A stretch of DNA of 64,000 bases from Meiothermus ruber DSM 1279 (GTDB taxonomy: Bacteria > Deinococcota > Deinococci > Deinococcales > Thermaceae), in contig NC_013946.1 in assembly GCF_000024425.1 (NCBI RefSeq), forward strand, positions 2,914,001 to 2,978,000. The letters run 5' to 3'. Both the position numbers and the translations under genes were made by a program. Positions 24,280-34,415 of the stretch are shown here, piece by piece. Every line of letters begins with the position of its first letter. Positions within the stretch are counted from its first letter, which is position 1. The notes below the pieces were generated by a model. That model was not told the DNA's origin. It made no database searches and saw nothing but the letters and a program-made list of their open reading frames with translations.

Positions 24280-25011
24280 ATGAACCTACGATTTTTGTTG
24301 CTTCTATGTTTGCTCGGGCTGGGGCCAAGCAACGCTGCCACCGACCCCCAGACCGTGCTCAAGGCCGTGGTGGACAACCAGCGGGGGGGCAGTCTGCGGG
24401 CCACCCTCATCCTGAGCATCACCCGCCCGGAGCGCCAGACCCAGTTGGTGCTCGAGGTAGCCTCGGACGGCAACGAGCGGGCCATCACCTGGGTCAAAGC
24501 CCCACCCAGGGAGGCCGGGCAGGCTTTTTTGCGGGTGGGGGACAACATTCAGTTGTACAACCCCACCCTCAAGCGGGTTCTGCGGCTGCCCCCCAGCGGG
24601 CGCAGCGATAGCTTTTTGGGCTCCGACCTTTCCTACAGCGACCTGGCCGGGCGCGACCTCGAGCAAGACTTCACCCCCAAAGTCGAGGCGGAGAGCGAGA
24701 GCGAGATCACCCTGGAGCTTCTCCCCAGGCCCCAGGCCCCTACCCCCTACGGCAAGCTGGTGTTGCGGGCCAGCAAACCGGGCTTTGCCCCGCGCGAGGT
24801 GATCTACTACGACCAGCGCGGCCAGGCGGTGCGCAAAATAACCTTTGCCCAGTGGGTTCAGGCCGGGGGGCGCAGCTTCCCCACCCAGGTCACGGTGGAG
24901 GATCTGCTACGTCCGGGGCACCGCACCCAGGTGGTCTACAGCAACTATCGGTTTGGCGTGCCCATCCCCGAGGGCTGTTTTACGGTGCGGGCGCTCGAGG
25001 CCGGCTGTTAG
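24280..25011 (+). CDS. LolA-like outer membrane lipoprotein-sorting protein
   Basis: A 243-residue exported protein with an N-terminal signal (hydrophobic LLLLCLLGLG, cleavage near SNA-ATD). The body reads as the open beta-barrel of the LolA/LppX superfamily: repeating strands such as LRATLILSITRPERQTQLVLEVAS, GDNIQLYNPTLKRVLRLPP, and the SDLAGRDLEQDF segment typical of proteins annotated as outer membrane lipoprotein-sorting. It lies between the two permease genes with 12-14 bp gaps. A periplasmic carrier for a hydrophobic cargo is inferred. Confidence 0.8.
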   Translation: MNLRFLLLLCLLGLGPSNAATDPQTVLKAVVDNQRGGSLRATLILSITRPERQTQLVLEVASDGNERAITWVKAPPREAGQAFLRVGDNIQLYNPTLKRVLRLPPSGRSDSFLGSDLSYSDLAGRDLEQDFTPKVEAESESEITLELLPRPQAPTPYGKLVLRASKPGFAPREVIYYDQRGQAVRKITFAQWVQAGGRSFPTQVTVEDLLRPGHRTQVVYSNYRFGVPIPEGCFTVRALEAGC

Positions 25012-25023
25012 AGCGAGGGGGTT

Positions 25024-26256
25024 ATGTTCAATCTCCTGAGTCTTTCCTGGCGCAACCTCTGGCGGCACCGCAGCCGCAGCCTGATGACGGCCGGCGCGGT
25101 GGGGCTGGCGGTGTTTTTCACCCTGGTTTACCTGAGCTTTCTGGGGGCCATGGAAAACGGCATCTACAACAACCTCACGGCCTCGGTGGGGCATCTGCAG
25201 GTGCGGGTGGAGGGCTACCGGGACAAGCGCGAGTTCCGCGACCTGCTGATCCCAGACGCCGCCGGGGTGGAGGCCCAGCTGGCACAGAAAACCCAGGCCG
25301 CCAGGGTCATCGCCCTCGAGGTTCCCGCCCTGATCGCCGGCGAGACCCGCTCGAGGGGGGCCCTGCTCCTGGGCGACCAGCGCCCGCCCGAGCTGCGCCA
25401 GCGCTTTATCCAGCAGCATCTGGTGGAAGGGGCGCTACCGGCAGTGGGCGACCTCGAGGGCATCGCCCTGGGGCAGGCCCTGGCCAAAGCCCTCAAGCTG
25501 CGGCTGGGCGACCCGGTCTACGTGTACGCCCCCGGCACCCTTGGACGGGGGGCGGCGGCCTACCGGCTGGTGGGGCTGCTGCGCTTCCCCGACCCGGCTG
25601 TTGAGGCCCGCAGCGCCTACCTCTCCCTGGCGGCGGCCCAGGAGCTGGCCGCGCCGGGCAGCGCCACCCGCATCGAGCTGCACTTTCCTTTCACCCGCTA
25701 CGCCCAGGATGCCCAGCTTGGGCCCATCCAGGCCCAACTGGCCCAGCAACTGGGGCCGGGCCTGCGCCTGGAAAGCTGGAAGGAGGCCAGCCCGGCCATT
25801 GCCCAGATCTTCGACCTGCTAACCCCTTTGGTTCTGATTTTCGCCGCGCTGTTTTTCGGGCTGGCGGGGCTGCTGGTGCTCAACACCATCTACCTGAGCC
25901 TGCTCGAGCGCACCCGTGAGCTGGGTGTGATTGTGGCGCTGGGGGCCGGGCCGGCCCAGGTTACGCGGATGGTGGTGCTGGAAAGCCTGCTTTTGTGCTC
26001 AAGCGGCGCTCTGGTGGGCGGGGGACTGGGCCTGCTGCTGATTGCCGCCCTCTCGGGCGGGTTCTCGCTCGAGGCCCTCTACGGCGAGGTGGGTGGGGCC
26101 TTTGGCCTGCCCGAGACGGTCTATTTGAGCCTCCGGGCCTGGGACATCCCCATCACCCTGGGCTTTGCCCTGGCTACCGGCCTGCTGGCGGCCTGGTGGC
26201 CGGCCAGGGTTGCGGCCAGCCTGGAACCGGTGGAAGCCATGCGCTTTACCGCTTAG
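25024..26256 (+). CDS. FtsX/LolC-E-type ABC permease 2
   Basis: A 410-residue permease with the same design as permease 1: N-terminal helix after SWRNLWRHRSRS, a large extracytoplasmic domain, then three C-terminal helices with LLERTRELGVIVALGAGPAQVTRMVVLE, the FtsX coupling loop. The two permeases share about the same length and the same end motif, PARxLxxxPxEAMRxx, which indicates an old duplication. The ATPase gene starts 11 bp after its stop. Confidence 0.85.
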   Translation: MFNLLSLSWRNLWRHRSRSLMTAGAVGLAVFFTLVYLSFLGAMENGIYNNLTASVGHLQVRVEGYRDKREFRDLLIPDAAGVEAQLAQKTQAARVIALEVPALIAGETRSRGALLLGDQRPPELRQRFIQQHLVEGALPAVGDLEGIALGQALAKALKLRLGDPVYVYAPGTLGRGAAAYRLVGLLRFPDPAVEARSAYLSLAAAQELAAPGSATRIELHFPFTRYAQDAQLGPIQAQLAQQLGPGLRLESWKEASPAIAQIFDLLTPLVLIFAALFFGLAGLLVLNTIYLSLLERTRELGVIVALGAGPAQVTRMVVLESLLLCSSGALVGGGLGLLLIAALSGGFSLEALYGEVGGAFGLPETVYLSLRAWDIPITLGFALATGLLAAWWPARVAASLEPVEAMRFTA

Positions 26257-26267
26257 AGAGGTGGGAG

Positions 26268-26942
26268 ATGAAGCCTGTTTTGCAGGTCAAGGAGCTAACC
26301 AAAATCTACAAGGTGGACACTGTAGAGACGCCCGCCCTGCGGGGGGTCAACCTGGAGATACAGCCGGGCGAGTTTACCGCCCTGGCCGGGCCTTCGGGCA
26401 GCGGCAAGAGCACCCTGTTGCACCTGATGGGGGGCCTGGACAGGCCCACCGCGGGCGAGGTCTGGCTGGATGGCATGCGCATAGACGGCTTCTCCAAAGC
26501 CCGGCTGGCCCACCTGCGGCTGTGGAACCTGGGCTTCGTGTTTCAGGCCTACAACCTGATTCCGGTGCTGACGGCGCTGGAGAACGCGGCCTTTGTGCTC
26601 GAGCTGCGCGGTGAGCCCAGGGAGGCCCGCGAGGAAAAGGCCCTGCGTGCGCTAGAGACCCTGGGCATGAAAGACTTTGCCCATCGCCGGCCCAACCAGC
26701 TTTCCGGGGGGCAGCAGCAGCGCGTGGCGGTGGCCCGCGCCCTGGCCGCCCAGCCCAAAATCATCCTGGCCGACGAGCCCACCGCCAACCTCGACTCCAA
26801 AACCGGCCTGGCCCTGATCGAGCACCTGCGCACCCTCAACCGCGCGCAGGGCATCACCTTTGTCTTCAGCACCCACGACCCCCGGCTCCTGGAGCGGGTA
26901 GACCGGATTGTGCGGCTCGAGGATGGGCAGATTGCGGCCTAG
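26268..26942 (+). CDS. LolD/MacB-type ABC ATP-binding protein
   Basis: A 224-residue ATPase with Walker A GPSGSGKST (residues 39-47), Q-loop FVFQAYNLIPVLTALEN, signature LSGGQQQRVAVARAL, Walker B IILADEPTANLD and H-loop VFSTHDPRLL. The FxAYNLIP wording and size match LolD-type ATPases that energise FtsX permeases for mechanotransmission rather than classical transport. ATG 26268 has GAGGTGGGAG upstream and overlaps nothing. Its last 20 bases overlap the start of the outer-membrane protein gene. Confidence 0.93.
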   Translation: MKPVLQVKELTKIYKVDTVETPALRGVNLEIQPGEFTALAGPSGSGKSTLLHLMGGLDRPTAGEVWLDGMRIDGFSKARLAHLRLWNLGFVFQAYNLIPVLTALENAAFVLELRGEPREAREEKALRALETLGMKDFAHRRPNQLSGGQQQRVAVARALAAQPKIILADEPTANLDSKTGLALIEHLRTLNRAQGITFVFSTHDPRLLERVDRIVRLEDGQIAA

Positions 26943-27870
26943 CCATGCGTGGTTGCTGGGGCTGTGGCTGGCCTGCGGCTGCCAGCCCGGGCTGGCCCAG
27001 AACCTGGAGACCCGGCTTGAGCTCCGCTTCAGCACCGCTTTGGTCTTCAGCCACCTGCCGCCGAGCGCAAGCTGGGGCCTGGGGGCCCACCTCGAGGCCC
27101 GCTACGACCTGCAACCGTTGCGCTTTCAACTGGTGCTCGATCCGGGGGTGAACCTTTCCCGCGCGGTGACCGCCGAGGCCGGCCTCACCGAGCTGTACGC
27201 GCTCTACCGCCAGGGCGAACTGGATGTGAGCGCGGGCCTCGAGCGGCTACCCCTCGAGGTCGCCCGCCTGAGCCTGCCCTATGGCCTCGAGCCCCTCAGC
27301 CCGCTGGGCAACCGCCAGGGCCGCTGGGGGGCCCGGGTTAGCTGGAACCCCGAGGCCAGCCGGCTGCGCCTGGCGGTGCTGGAAGAGGCGGGCCGGTGGC
27401 TGCCGGTGCTCAGCCTGCGGCAGGAGTTCGGCGACTTCGAGCTCGAGGCCCACGCCCTTTACCCCGCCCGCTGGGTGCTGGGCCTGGGCGGCAGCGGCAC
27501 CGTGGCGGAGGTAGTGATCTACGGGGAGGGCTGGCTTTTGCTCGAGCCCCTCGAGGCCCGCTACGCGCTGGGCCTGAGCGGCAGCCTGGGCGAGGGGGTG
27601 TGGACGCTCGAGGGCGGCTACGCCGGTCTTTTGCCGCTACAGCCCGCCGGCTACTTCCTGGCCGGGCAGGTGCTGCTTCCGCAAGAGGAGGCTAGCTGGG
27701 TTCTCCAGGCCCATCTCCGGCTCGACGACCCCGCACGCTGGCTTTTGAGTATGCGCTATACCCTGGGCCAGCCCGACCTCGAGCTGAGCACCGGGCTCAG
27801 CGCCCAGGGGGGCCCCACGCCCACCCTCAGCCTGAGCCTGTGGCTGCGGGCTTTTCCCCAGCTCTGGTAA
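26923..27870 (+). CDS. Predicted outer-membrane beta-barrel protein
   Basis: A 315-residue exported protein: signal peptide (about 25 residues, HAWLLGLWLACGCQPGLAQ) and then a chain of amphipathic strands of alternating hydrophobic residues (GLGAHLEARYDLQPLRFQLVL, VWTLEGGYAGLLPLQPAGYFLAGQVLL), ending in a C-terminal aromatic residue (QLW), the usual close of outer-membrane barrels. CGC near the signal end leaves a lipoprotein reading possible. The start overlaps the ATPase gene by 20 bp, so it belongs to the Lol-like operon as possible acceptor or cargo. I recognise no named family. Confidence 0.6.
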   Translation: MGRLRPSHAWLLGLWLACGCQPGLAQNLETRLELRFSTALVFSHLPPSASWGLGAHLEARYDLQPLRFQLVLDPGVNLSRAVTAEAGLTELYALYRQGELDVSAGLERLPLEVARLSLPYGLEPLSPLGNRQGRWGARVSWNPEASRLRLAVLEEAGRWLPVLSLRQEFGDFELEAHALYPARWVLGLGGSGTVAEVVIYGEGWLLLEPLEARYALGLSGSLGEGVWTLEGGYAGLLPLQPAGYFLAGQVLLPQEEASWVLQAHLRLDDPARWLLSMRYTLGQPDLELSTGLSAQGGPTPTLSLSLWLRAFPQLW

Positions 27871-27880
27871 CCTGTCTCCC

Positions 27881-28540
27881 ATGAGTCGGGTTCTGGTCAC
27901 GTTCCTGCGTCATGGCCGCTCCCTGAGCGACGACCTGCGGGTGCACGAAGGCCGCTACGACGCCCCCCTTACCGAGGTGGGCCGGGCCCAGGCCCAGCAG
28001 CGCCTGGAGGAGTTTCGCGCCAAGCAGTTCCACTTCGATCGCATCATCTCCAGCCCCCTCCAGCGGGCCCGCGCCGTGGCAGAGCTGATGAGCGAAGGGC
28101 TGGGGGTGCCGCTGGAGCTGGACCCCGACTGGATGGAGCAGGACAACGGCAAAATTGCCGGTCTCCCCTACGAGGAAGCCGAACAGCGCTTCCCTAGGCC
28201 CCTTTTTCGCAGCCCTTACGAAAAGCCATACGATGGCAGCGGGGAAAGCGAGTGGGAAACCTATACCCGCGCCGCCAGAGCGGTTCAGAACCTGGTGAAC
28301 CGGGGTGCGGGCTCGTACCTGGTGGTGGCTCATGGGAAAATCCTCAACTGTGCGCTGTGGGCCATTTTTGGCCTTTCCCCCAGCAACGGTACGCCCAGCC
28401 TCAGGTTCTCTTTCGCCGACCTGGGCTATGCGGTGCTGGAGTACCGGCCAGACCGGCATACCTGGCATTTAGACAGGTTCGAGATGGGCTTTAATTCCCT
28501 AGCGAACCCGCTCGAGGTAGCGCCACCCCAGCCCGGCTAA
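27881..28540 (+). CDS. Histidine phosphatase superfamily protein
   Basis: A 219-residue phosphoglycerate mutase-like phosphatase. The phosphohistidine motif LRHGRS is at residues 9-14 (His11), with the second Arg in SSPLQRARAVAE, Glu in LDPDWMEQDNGKIAG and the second catalytic His in YLVVAHGKIL. Substrate not predictable (sugar phosphates, nucleotides or cobalamin intermediates in this family). Its last 42 bp overlap the convergent glycosidase gene. Confidence 0.88.
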   Translation: MSRVLVTFLRHGRSLSDDLRVHEGRYDAPLTEVGRAQAQQRLEEFRAKQFHFDRIISSPLQRARAVAELMSEGLGVPLELDPDWMEQDNGKIAGLPYEEAEQRFPRPLFRSPYEKPYDGSGESEWETYTRAARAVQNLVNRGAGSYLVVAHGKILNCALWAIFGLSPSNGTPSLRFSFADLGYAVLEYRPDRHTWHLDRFEMGFNSLANPLEVAPPQPG

Positions 28541-30646
28541 AAGCACCTGCCCCTGGTAGACCCGCCCCTCCACCGCATCGCGCCACTGGCCGGGGGGCAG
28601 GGGCAGCGAAGCGGCCTCGAGGCCGTTGTTGAAGGCCGCCAGCACCTCGCCCACCCCCGGCTCCCCCCGCAAAAAGGCCAGGCGCGTGCCCTCACCCAGG
28701 TAGGTGCGGAAAAGCGGGCTCTGGAAGGCTTTGAGCTGGCCCTTGAGGCGGCCCAGCAAGCGGTAGTGCTCGAGTACATCGGCGCGGCACCTCTCCCACT
28801 GCAACGGGTAGCGGTACAGCTCGTTGACGGGCCACACCCCGCGCTCGCCGGTAAAACCGCACTCCTCACCCTGGAAGATCACCGAGGCCCCCGGCAGGGC
28901 ATAGAGCATGGCCGAGGCCAGCCGCAGCCGGGCCAGGGCTTCCGGGCCGGGGGTGTCGCGCAAACCACCCCCGCCCAGGTCGGTCAGGACGCGGGGGGTG
29001 TCGTGGGAACCGATCAGGTTGAAGCCCATGGCGGCCACCGCCTCGGGGTAGGCGGCGTAGACCCGGGCCAGCTCGCCCAGCACGCGCGCCCCGCTCTGCA
29101 AAGGGCCTCCCTTCGCAAACCCCAGAATACCCCCCATGGCCGGGGGCGAGCCCCCGCGCCCCAGGGTGTAGTTCATCAGCGAGTCGAACTGGTCGCCCTG
29201 CAGATACTGCGGGCGCAGATCCCAGACCTCGCCCACCAGGTACACCTCGGGCTTCAGGGCCTTGAGTTCGGCCCGCCATCTCTGCACAAACTCGGTGGAG
29301 ATCTCGTTGGCCACATCCACCCGAATCCCGTCGAAGCCGAAGTTGAGCCAGAACCTGGAGACCCGGATCAGGTAGTCCTGCACCTCGGGGTTGGCGGTGT
29401 TGAGCTTGGGCAGGCTGCCCAGGTCGGCCCAGCCCACATAGGCGCGGCCATCGCCGGGGGTGAAGGGCCACCGGCGGATGAAGTACCAGTCCCAGTAGCG
29501 CGATTCGGGCCCTTTCCTCACCACATCCTGAAAGGCCCAGTGCCCCAGGCCGGTGTGGTTGGGTACAAAGTCGAAGATAACCCGGATGCCCTGGCGCCGG
29601 GCCTCGGCCAGCAGGCGCTTGAGCAGGGCGTTGTCGCCAAACTTGGGCGAGACCCGCACGTAGTCGTGGGTGTCGTAGCCGTGGGCCGAGCCCGAATCGA
29701 AAAGGGGGTTGAAGTAGATCAGGTTCACCCCCAGCGCGCGCAGGTGCGGCAGGCGCTCCAGCACCCCGGCCAGGTCGCCGCCGTAGTACTGCTGGCAGCA
29801 GTGGTAGTCGCCGGGCGGGTCGCTCCAGCGCGAGAGGTAGGGGGGCCGGCCGCTCCAGGTCTGGTCGAAACGGGCCTGGGTGGCCTCCAGGGCCCGGCGG
29901 TCGTTGCGGGGGTCGCCGTTCCAGAAGCGCTCGGGGAAGATCTGATACCCCACCCGCCCCGCCACCCAGTCCACCGCCCGGAAAACCCGGGCCGGCACCT
30001 CGAAGGGGCCAAAGGTGTGTTCCTGGCCGTCTTTGTCCACCACCTCAATGCGGTACTGCCGGAGCGTGGACAGCAGGGCCACCCGCCAGGTTTCTCCCTC
30101 GGGCGCGCTCAGCTGCAGGGTAAAGGGGTGGTCGCGGTCGGCCCGCAGCACCGCCGAGCGGATGCTACCCGCCGGCACCTGGAAGCGCACCGACAGGCGG
30201 CCCGCCGCCTGCGAGACGAAGCGCGGCTGGCTGGGGTCGTGCTCGAAGGCCAGCCCGCCGCTATCGGTGGGCGCATCGGCCACCCGCCCCACCTCCCGCA
30301 GCGCGTTTTTCCCGCCCTGGCCGTCGTCGGTGCAGCCTTCAGCCTCGGCGTCCACCTGCGGGGTACCGAAGGTCTCGTCCTCGCACATGTTTTTGGGCCA
30401 CTGCCCGTTGATGAAGAACTTGTACTGGATGGGACCCGGCGGCAGCTCCACCGTGACCTGCCAGACCCCGTCCTCGGTTTTCTGCATGGGCAGCTCGGCC
30501 CAGTTGTTGAAGCTACCGCGCAGGCTCACCGAGCGCACCTCGAGGCCGTAGGGGGGGTCGTAGGTGAAGGTGACGGGAACTCTCTGCTGGGCCCAGGAGA
30601 AGCCCAGAAGCAGCAGCCACAGTAAAGCCCACTTACGTCCTTGCAT
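28499..30646 (-). CDS. Secreted GH13 alpha-amylase family glycosidase
   Basis: A 715-residue exported enzyme: signal peptide (residues 1-19, ending SWA-QQR), a CBM48/AMPK-type glycogen-binding domain (about 22-85, RGSFNNWAELPM), a linker domain (about 140-220), then a GH13 barrel. Conserved regions are DFVPNHTG (359-366), GIRVDVANE with nucleophile Asp444, GEVWD with acid Glu473, and GSHDTP with Asp549. The N-terminal module and gene length suggest neopullulanase/maltogenic-type action on alpha-glucans outside the cytoplasm. The gene is monocistronic and convergent with the phosphatase gene. Confidence 0.9.
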   Translation of the reverse strand: MQGRKWALLWLLLLGFSWAQQRVPVTFTYDPPYGLEVRSVSLRGSFNNWAELPMQKTEDGVWQVTVELPPGPIQYKFFINGQWPKNMCEDETFGTPQVDAEAEGCTDDGQGGKNALREVGRVADAPTDSGGLAFEHDPSQPRFVSQAAGRLSVRFQVPAGSIRSAVLRADRDHPFTLQLSAPEGETWRVALLSTLRQYRIEVVDKDGQEHTFGPFEVPARVFRAVDWVAGRVGYQIFPERFWNGDPRNDRRALEATQARFDQTWSGRPPYLSRWSDPPGDYHCCQQYYGGDLAGVLERLPHLRALGVNLIYFNPLFDSGSAHGYDTHDYVRVSPKFGDNALLKRLLAEARRQGIRVIFDFVPNHTGLGHWAFQDVVRKGPESRYWDWYFIRRWPFTPGDGRAYVGWADLGSLPKLNTANPEVQDYLIRVSRFWLNFGFDGIRVDVANEISTEFVQRWRAELKALKPEVYLVGEVWDLRPQYLQGDQFDSLMNYTLGRGGSPPAMGGILGFAKGGPLQSGARVLGELARVYAAYPEAVAAMGFNLIGSHDTPRVLTDLGGGGLRDTPGPEALARLRLASAMLYALPGASVIFQGEECGFTGERGVWPVNELYRYPLQWERCRADVLEHYRLLGRLKGQLKAFQSPLFRTYLGEGTRLAFLRGEPGVGEVLAAFNNGLEAASLPLPPGQWRDAVEGRVYQGQVLLAGLGWRYLERVR

Positions 30647-30728
30647 CGTCTACCTCTAAACCAGTCCCTCGTCACTCCAGCCTACAAGACGTTTCTGGGC
30701 TCGAGGGCTTCTTGATACAATCCAGAAT

Positions 30729-30938
30729 GTGAGGGGGAGCGTTTCCCATGACCGCGCAGAGGAAACCCTGCAGGCCAAGGCCCGCTGGTTCCGCTCCCTG
30801 ACGCTCGAGGAGCGGATGGATTACCTGGTGATGATGACCGATCTCATCCTGCAAAATAATCCCAGCGCGCTTGCGAAGGCGGCCAAGGACGATGCTGCAT
30901 CTCCTCAAAAACGTATTCGCGTCGTTGAACGCCCATGA
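30729..30938 (+). CDS. Small companion protein of a nucleotidyltransferase
   Basis: Sixty-nine residues from GTG 30729, which lies 7 bases after a TACAAT box (30716-30721), a leaderless start. The sequence AKARWFRSLTLEERMDYLVMMTDLILQNNP resembles small helical proteins often encoded immediately before a solitary nucleotidyltransferase-fold gene. It overlaps the start of the broken nucleotidyltransferase by 47 bp. Function unknown; possibly an antitoxin-like or regulatory partner. Confidence 0.5.
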   Translation: MRGSVSHDRAEETLQAKARWFRSLTLEERMDYLVMMTDLILQNNPSALAKAAKDDAASPQKRIRVVERP

Positions 30939-31329
30939 CGTCAGGTATGTGGTCATCGGTGGTATCGCCGCAGTTTTGTATGGCGTTCCCAGGGCCACTT
31001 TCGACCTCGGCCTACTAATAGAGGCAACGCCGGAAAATGCAGCAAAACTGCTAGATGCCCTATATGAGGCTGGAATTGCTTCTGCTGCCCGGAAGAAATA
31101 CTGAGCAACGACATCACCGTTTTCAAAGACCGCATCCGCATTGACGTGCAGACCCACACACCGGGCCTGCACTTCGATACCGCCTGGGAGCGCAAAACCA
31201 CCATGGCCTACCAGGGCCAAAGTTTTTACGTGGCATCGCTCGACGATCTGGTCACTTCTAAAAATTGCTGCCGGGCGACCTAAAGACCTCGAGGACGTTC
31301 AGGCCCTGCAGTCGGACGAAGAGGCGTAG
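30892..31329 (+). pseudogene. Broken nucleotidyltransferase-fold (DUF6036-like) gene
   Basis: Three pieces of one protein lie in alternating frames: MLHLLKNVFASLNAHDVRYVVIGG (from ATG 30892 to stop 31104), then SNDITVFKDRIRIDVQ to LDDLVTSK in the next frame (about 31098-31262), then AAGRPKDLEDVQALQ back in the first frame to 31329. The first switch is near 31090-31101; the second lies in a run of five A residues at 31259-31263, where four A would restore the frame. The catalytic-type motif reads FDLGLL where relatives have an Asp in place of Gly. Two compensating shifts and a lost Asp point to decay, although sequencing error at the A run is possible. Confidence 0.65.
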
Positions 31330-32173
31330 CACCGGTCTGCGGCCTGAGCACCATCCACACCACCCCCGCCAGCACCAGCCCGGCCCCCAGGTAGCCCAGC
31401 AGGCTGAAGCGCTCGCCCCACCACAGCCAGGCTGTCAGGGCCGCCACCACCGGCTCGATGGTCGCCACCACCGAGGCCCGGGTGGCCTCCAGGCGCCGGA
31501 GGCCGGCAAAATAAAGCGTGACCGCGAAAAAAGTCGAGGCCACGGTCAGGAAGGCGATGGCCGTCCAGGCTTCGGCGTTTTTGGGCGCAAAGTGCACAAA
31601 CGGCAGCAACCCCAGCGCCCCCACCGGCAGCGCGTACAAAAACACCGTGGGGGTGCTGTATTTGTTCAGGTAGAGCTTGCCAAACAGGTAGTGGGTGGCA
31701 TAGGTCAGGGCCGAGAGCAGGCCCCAGAACACCGCCGCCGGCGTAACCCTGACCCCGCCCCCTTGCAGGCTGACCAGGGCTACGCCCAATAGGGTCAGGC
31801 CCACCGCCCCCACCTTGTGGGCGTCCATGGGCTCGCGCAAAAACAGCCAGGAGAGCAGGGCCACGATGGCCGGGGCTGTATAGAGCAGCACCGCGGCCAG
31901 GGCCGCCCCGCCGCTTCCGATGGCGAGCTGGTAAGACCCGTAGAAAAGCGAGATGCCCACCAGCCCAAAGCCCAGCACCGCCCCGGCGTCGGCGCGCTCG
32001 AGGCGAACTTTTTGTATCAGCACCGCCTGCGACCCAAAAAGCACCGCGCCCAGGGCAGCCCGCCAGAAGGCCACCTCGAGGGGGCTCACCCCCTGCTCGA
32101 AGGCCCAGCGCGAGACCACCCCCAGAAGCCCCCACAAGCAGGCGGCGGCCAGCACGTAGAGATAGCCAATCAC
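31280..32173 (-). CDS. EamA/DMT-family transporter
   Basis: A 297-residue protein with ten helices in two EamA repeats (MIGYLYVLAAACLWGLLGVVSRW at the start; TRASVVATIEPVVAALTAWLWWGE in the second repeat). It is a predicted drug/metabolite exporter of unknown substrate. A polar tail of about 15 residues follows the last helix, and its 3' end overlaps the tail of the broken nucleotidyltransferase by 50 bp. The small membrane-protein gene upstream ends 3 bp before its start, so the two are cotranscribed. Confidence 0.87.
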   Translation of the reverse strand: MIGYLYVLAAACLWGLLGVVSRWAFEQGVSPLEVAFWRAALGAVLFGSQAVLIQKVRLERADAGAVLGFGLVGISLFYGSYQLAIGSGGAALAAVLLYTAPAIVALLSWLFLREPMDAHKVGAVGLTLLGVALVSLQGGGVRVTPAAVFWGLLSALTYATHYLFGKLYLNKYSTPTVFLYALPVGALGLLPFVHFAPKNAEAWTAIAFLTVASTFFAVTLYFAGLRRLEATRASVVATIEPVVAALTAWLWWGERFSLLGYLGAGLVLAGVVWMVLRPQTGATPLRPTAGPERPRGL

Positions 32174-32176
32174 GGC

Positions 32177-32431
32177 TTATTCAACCGCGTGGTTGCGGCG
32201 ACGGGCCATCCAGCTCCAGACCAGACCCAGACCCAAGAACAGGCCCGAGCCAAACACCACCAGATAGGTAATCCAGAGGCGGGGGTTCACGTTGTAAAAG
32301 TCGCGGCTGCGCTGGGCCGTAAGGGCCACCAGGTAGTCGCGAATGGTGATGAAATTCATCGTGGCCAGGATAATCGCCACAACCAGTAGAATCAGCCCCA
32401 AGACCAAAGAGATGCGCCCCAAAACGCTCAT
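32177..32431 (-). CDS. Small two-helix membrane protein
   Basis: Eighty-four residues with hydrophobic helices at about 8-26 and 52-72 and a basic tail ARRRNH. I recognise no family. ATG 32431 lies 6 bases after TAGACT (32443-32438), a leaderless start. It is divergent from glyA, and the two -10 boxes are only about 30 bp apart; it is first in an operon with the EamA transporter. Confidence 0.6.
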   Translation of the reverse strand: MSVLGRISLVLGLILLVVAIILATMNFITIRDYLVALTAQRSRDFYNVNPRLWITYLVVFGSGLFLGLGLVWSWMARRRNHAVE

Positions 32432-32483
32432 AACACCAGTCTACCGGATTTAGCGGGCGTTTTGATATTGCTATACTTGGGGC

Positions 32484-33712
<1,229 letters not shown>

Positions 33713-33716
<4 letters not shown>

Positions 33717-34396
33717 TGAAAGCCGTACTCGAAGGCCTTGTCGCCCTGCTCGCCGTGCACCTGGGCGTTGAAGGAGATAATCACCCGGTCGCGCTCGCCG
33801 TCGTAGGGCATGGCCTTGTGCAGTAGCCAGCTTGGGAAGACCACCAGCACCCCTTCCTCGGGGGTTACGTCGAAGGTGGACTGCTGGAGGTAGGCGTTGC
33901 CCATGTCCATGTGGGCCCCGCCCAGCAGGTTGAGGTGCTGGGCGTAAAAGCGGGTAATGCCGTTGAGCGCCCCCAGCACCGGGTGCTGCCGCCGCTGCTG
34001 GACAGGGTCGAGCTGCAGGTAGTAAACCCCCGACCACGAGCAGTTGCCGTGGTTGTGGATGTCGTGGAAGCCGTAGCGGTTTTGAATCTGGAACCAGGCC
34101 CCCACGATCTCCATACGCAGGTTTTTGACCCCGGCCTGCTGCCAGATGGCCCCATTCAGGGTGCGGGCAATTTCGAAGACCGCGTCGGAGATAAAGCCAA
34201 ACAAAGCCTGCAAGGCCGGGTGGTTGTAGCGCACCAGGATGTCGTCCGAGCTGCTGTAGACGGTTCCCTGCAAGCCCTGCGCACCCAGTTCGCGGTAGAA
34301 GAGGCGGAGGAGTTCCGGGTTCACCGCTGCGGCCTCCTCAAACCTACGAACCAGGATGGGTGTGGGCCAGAGCATCTGCACCGGGGATGTGTTCAT
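33713..34396 (-). CDS. Putative 2OG-Fe(II) oxygenase
   Basis: A 227-residue protein resembling the uncharacterised 2-oxoglutarate/Fe(II) oxygenase family known as TIGR02466. The jelly-roll iron site is visible as [18 protein letters not shown] (first His and neighbouring Asn/Asp) and the distal [24 protein letters not shown], with the second His and the Arg that binds 2-oxoglutarate. Substrate unknown. Downstream it overlaps glyA by 4 bp; upstream a small membrane-protein gene lies 19 bp away. Confidence 0.75.
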
Positions 34397-34415
34397 AAAG
34401 ACACCTCACCCCAAT

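Noticed and set aside
28766-30625. 619-codon plus-strand frame opposite the GH13 gene
   Set aside because: The GH13 frame has signal peptide, binding module and all catalytic residues; the opposite frame has none.
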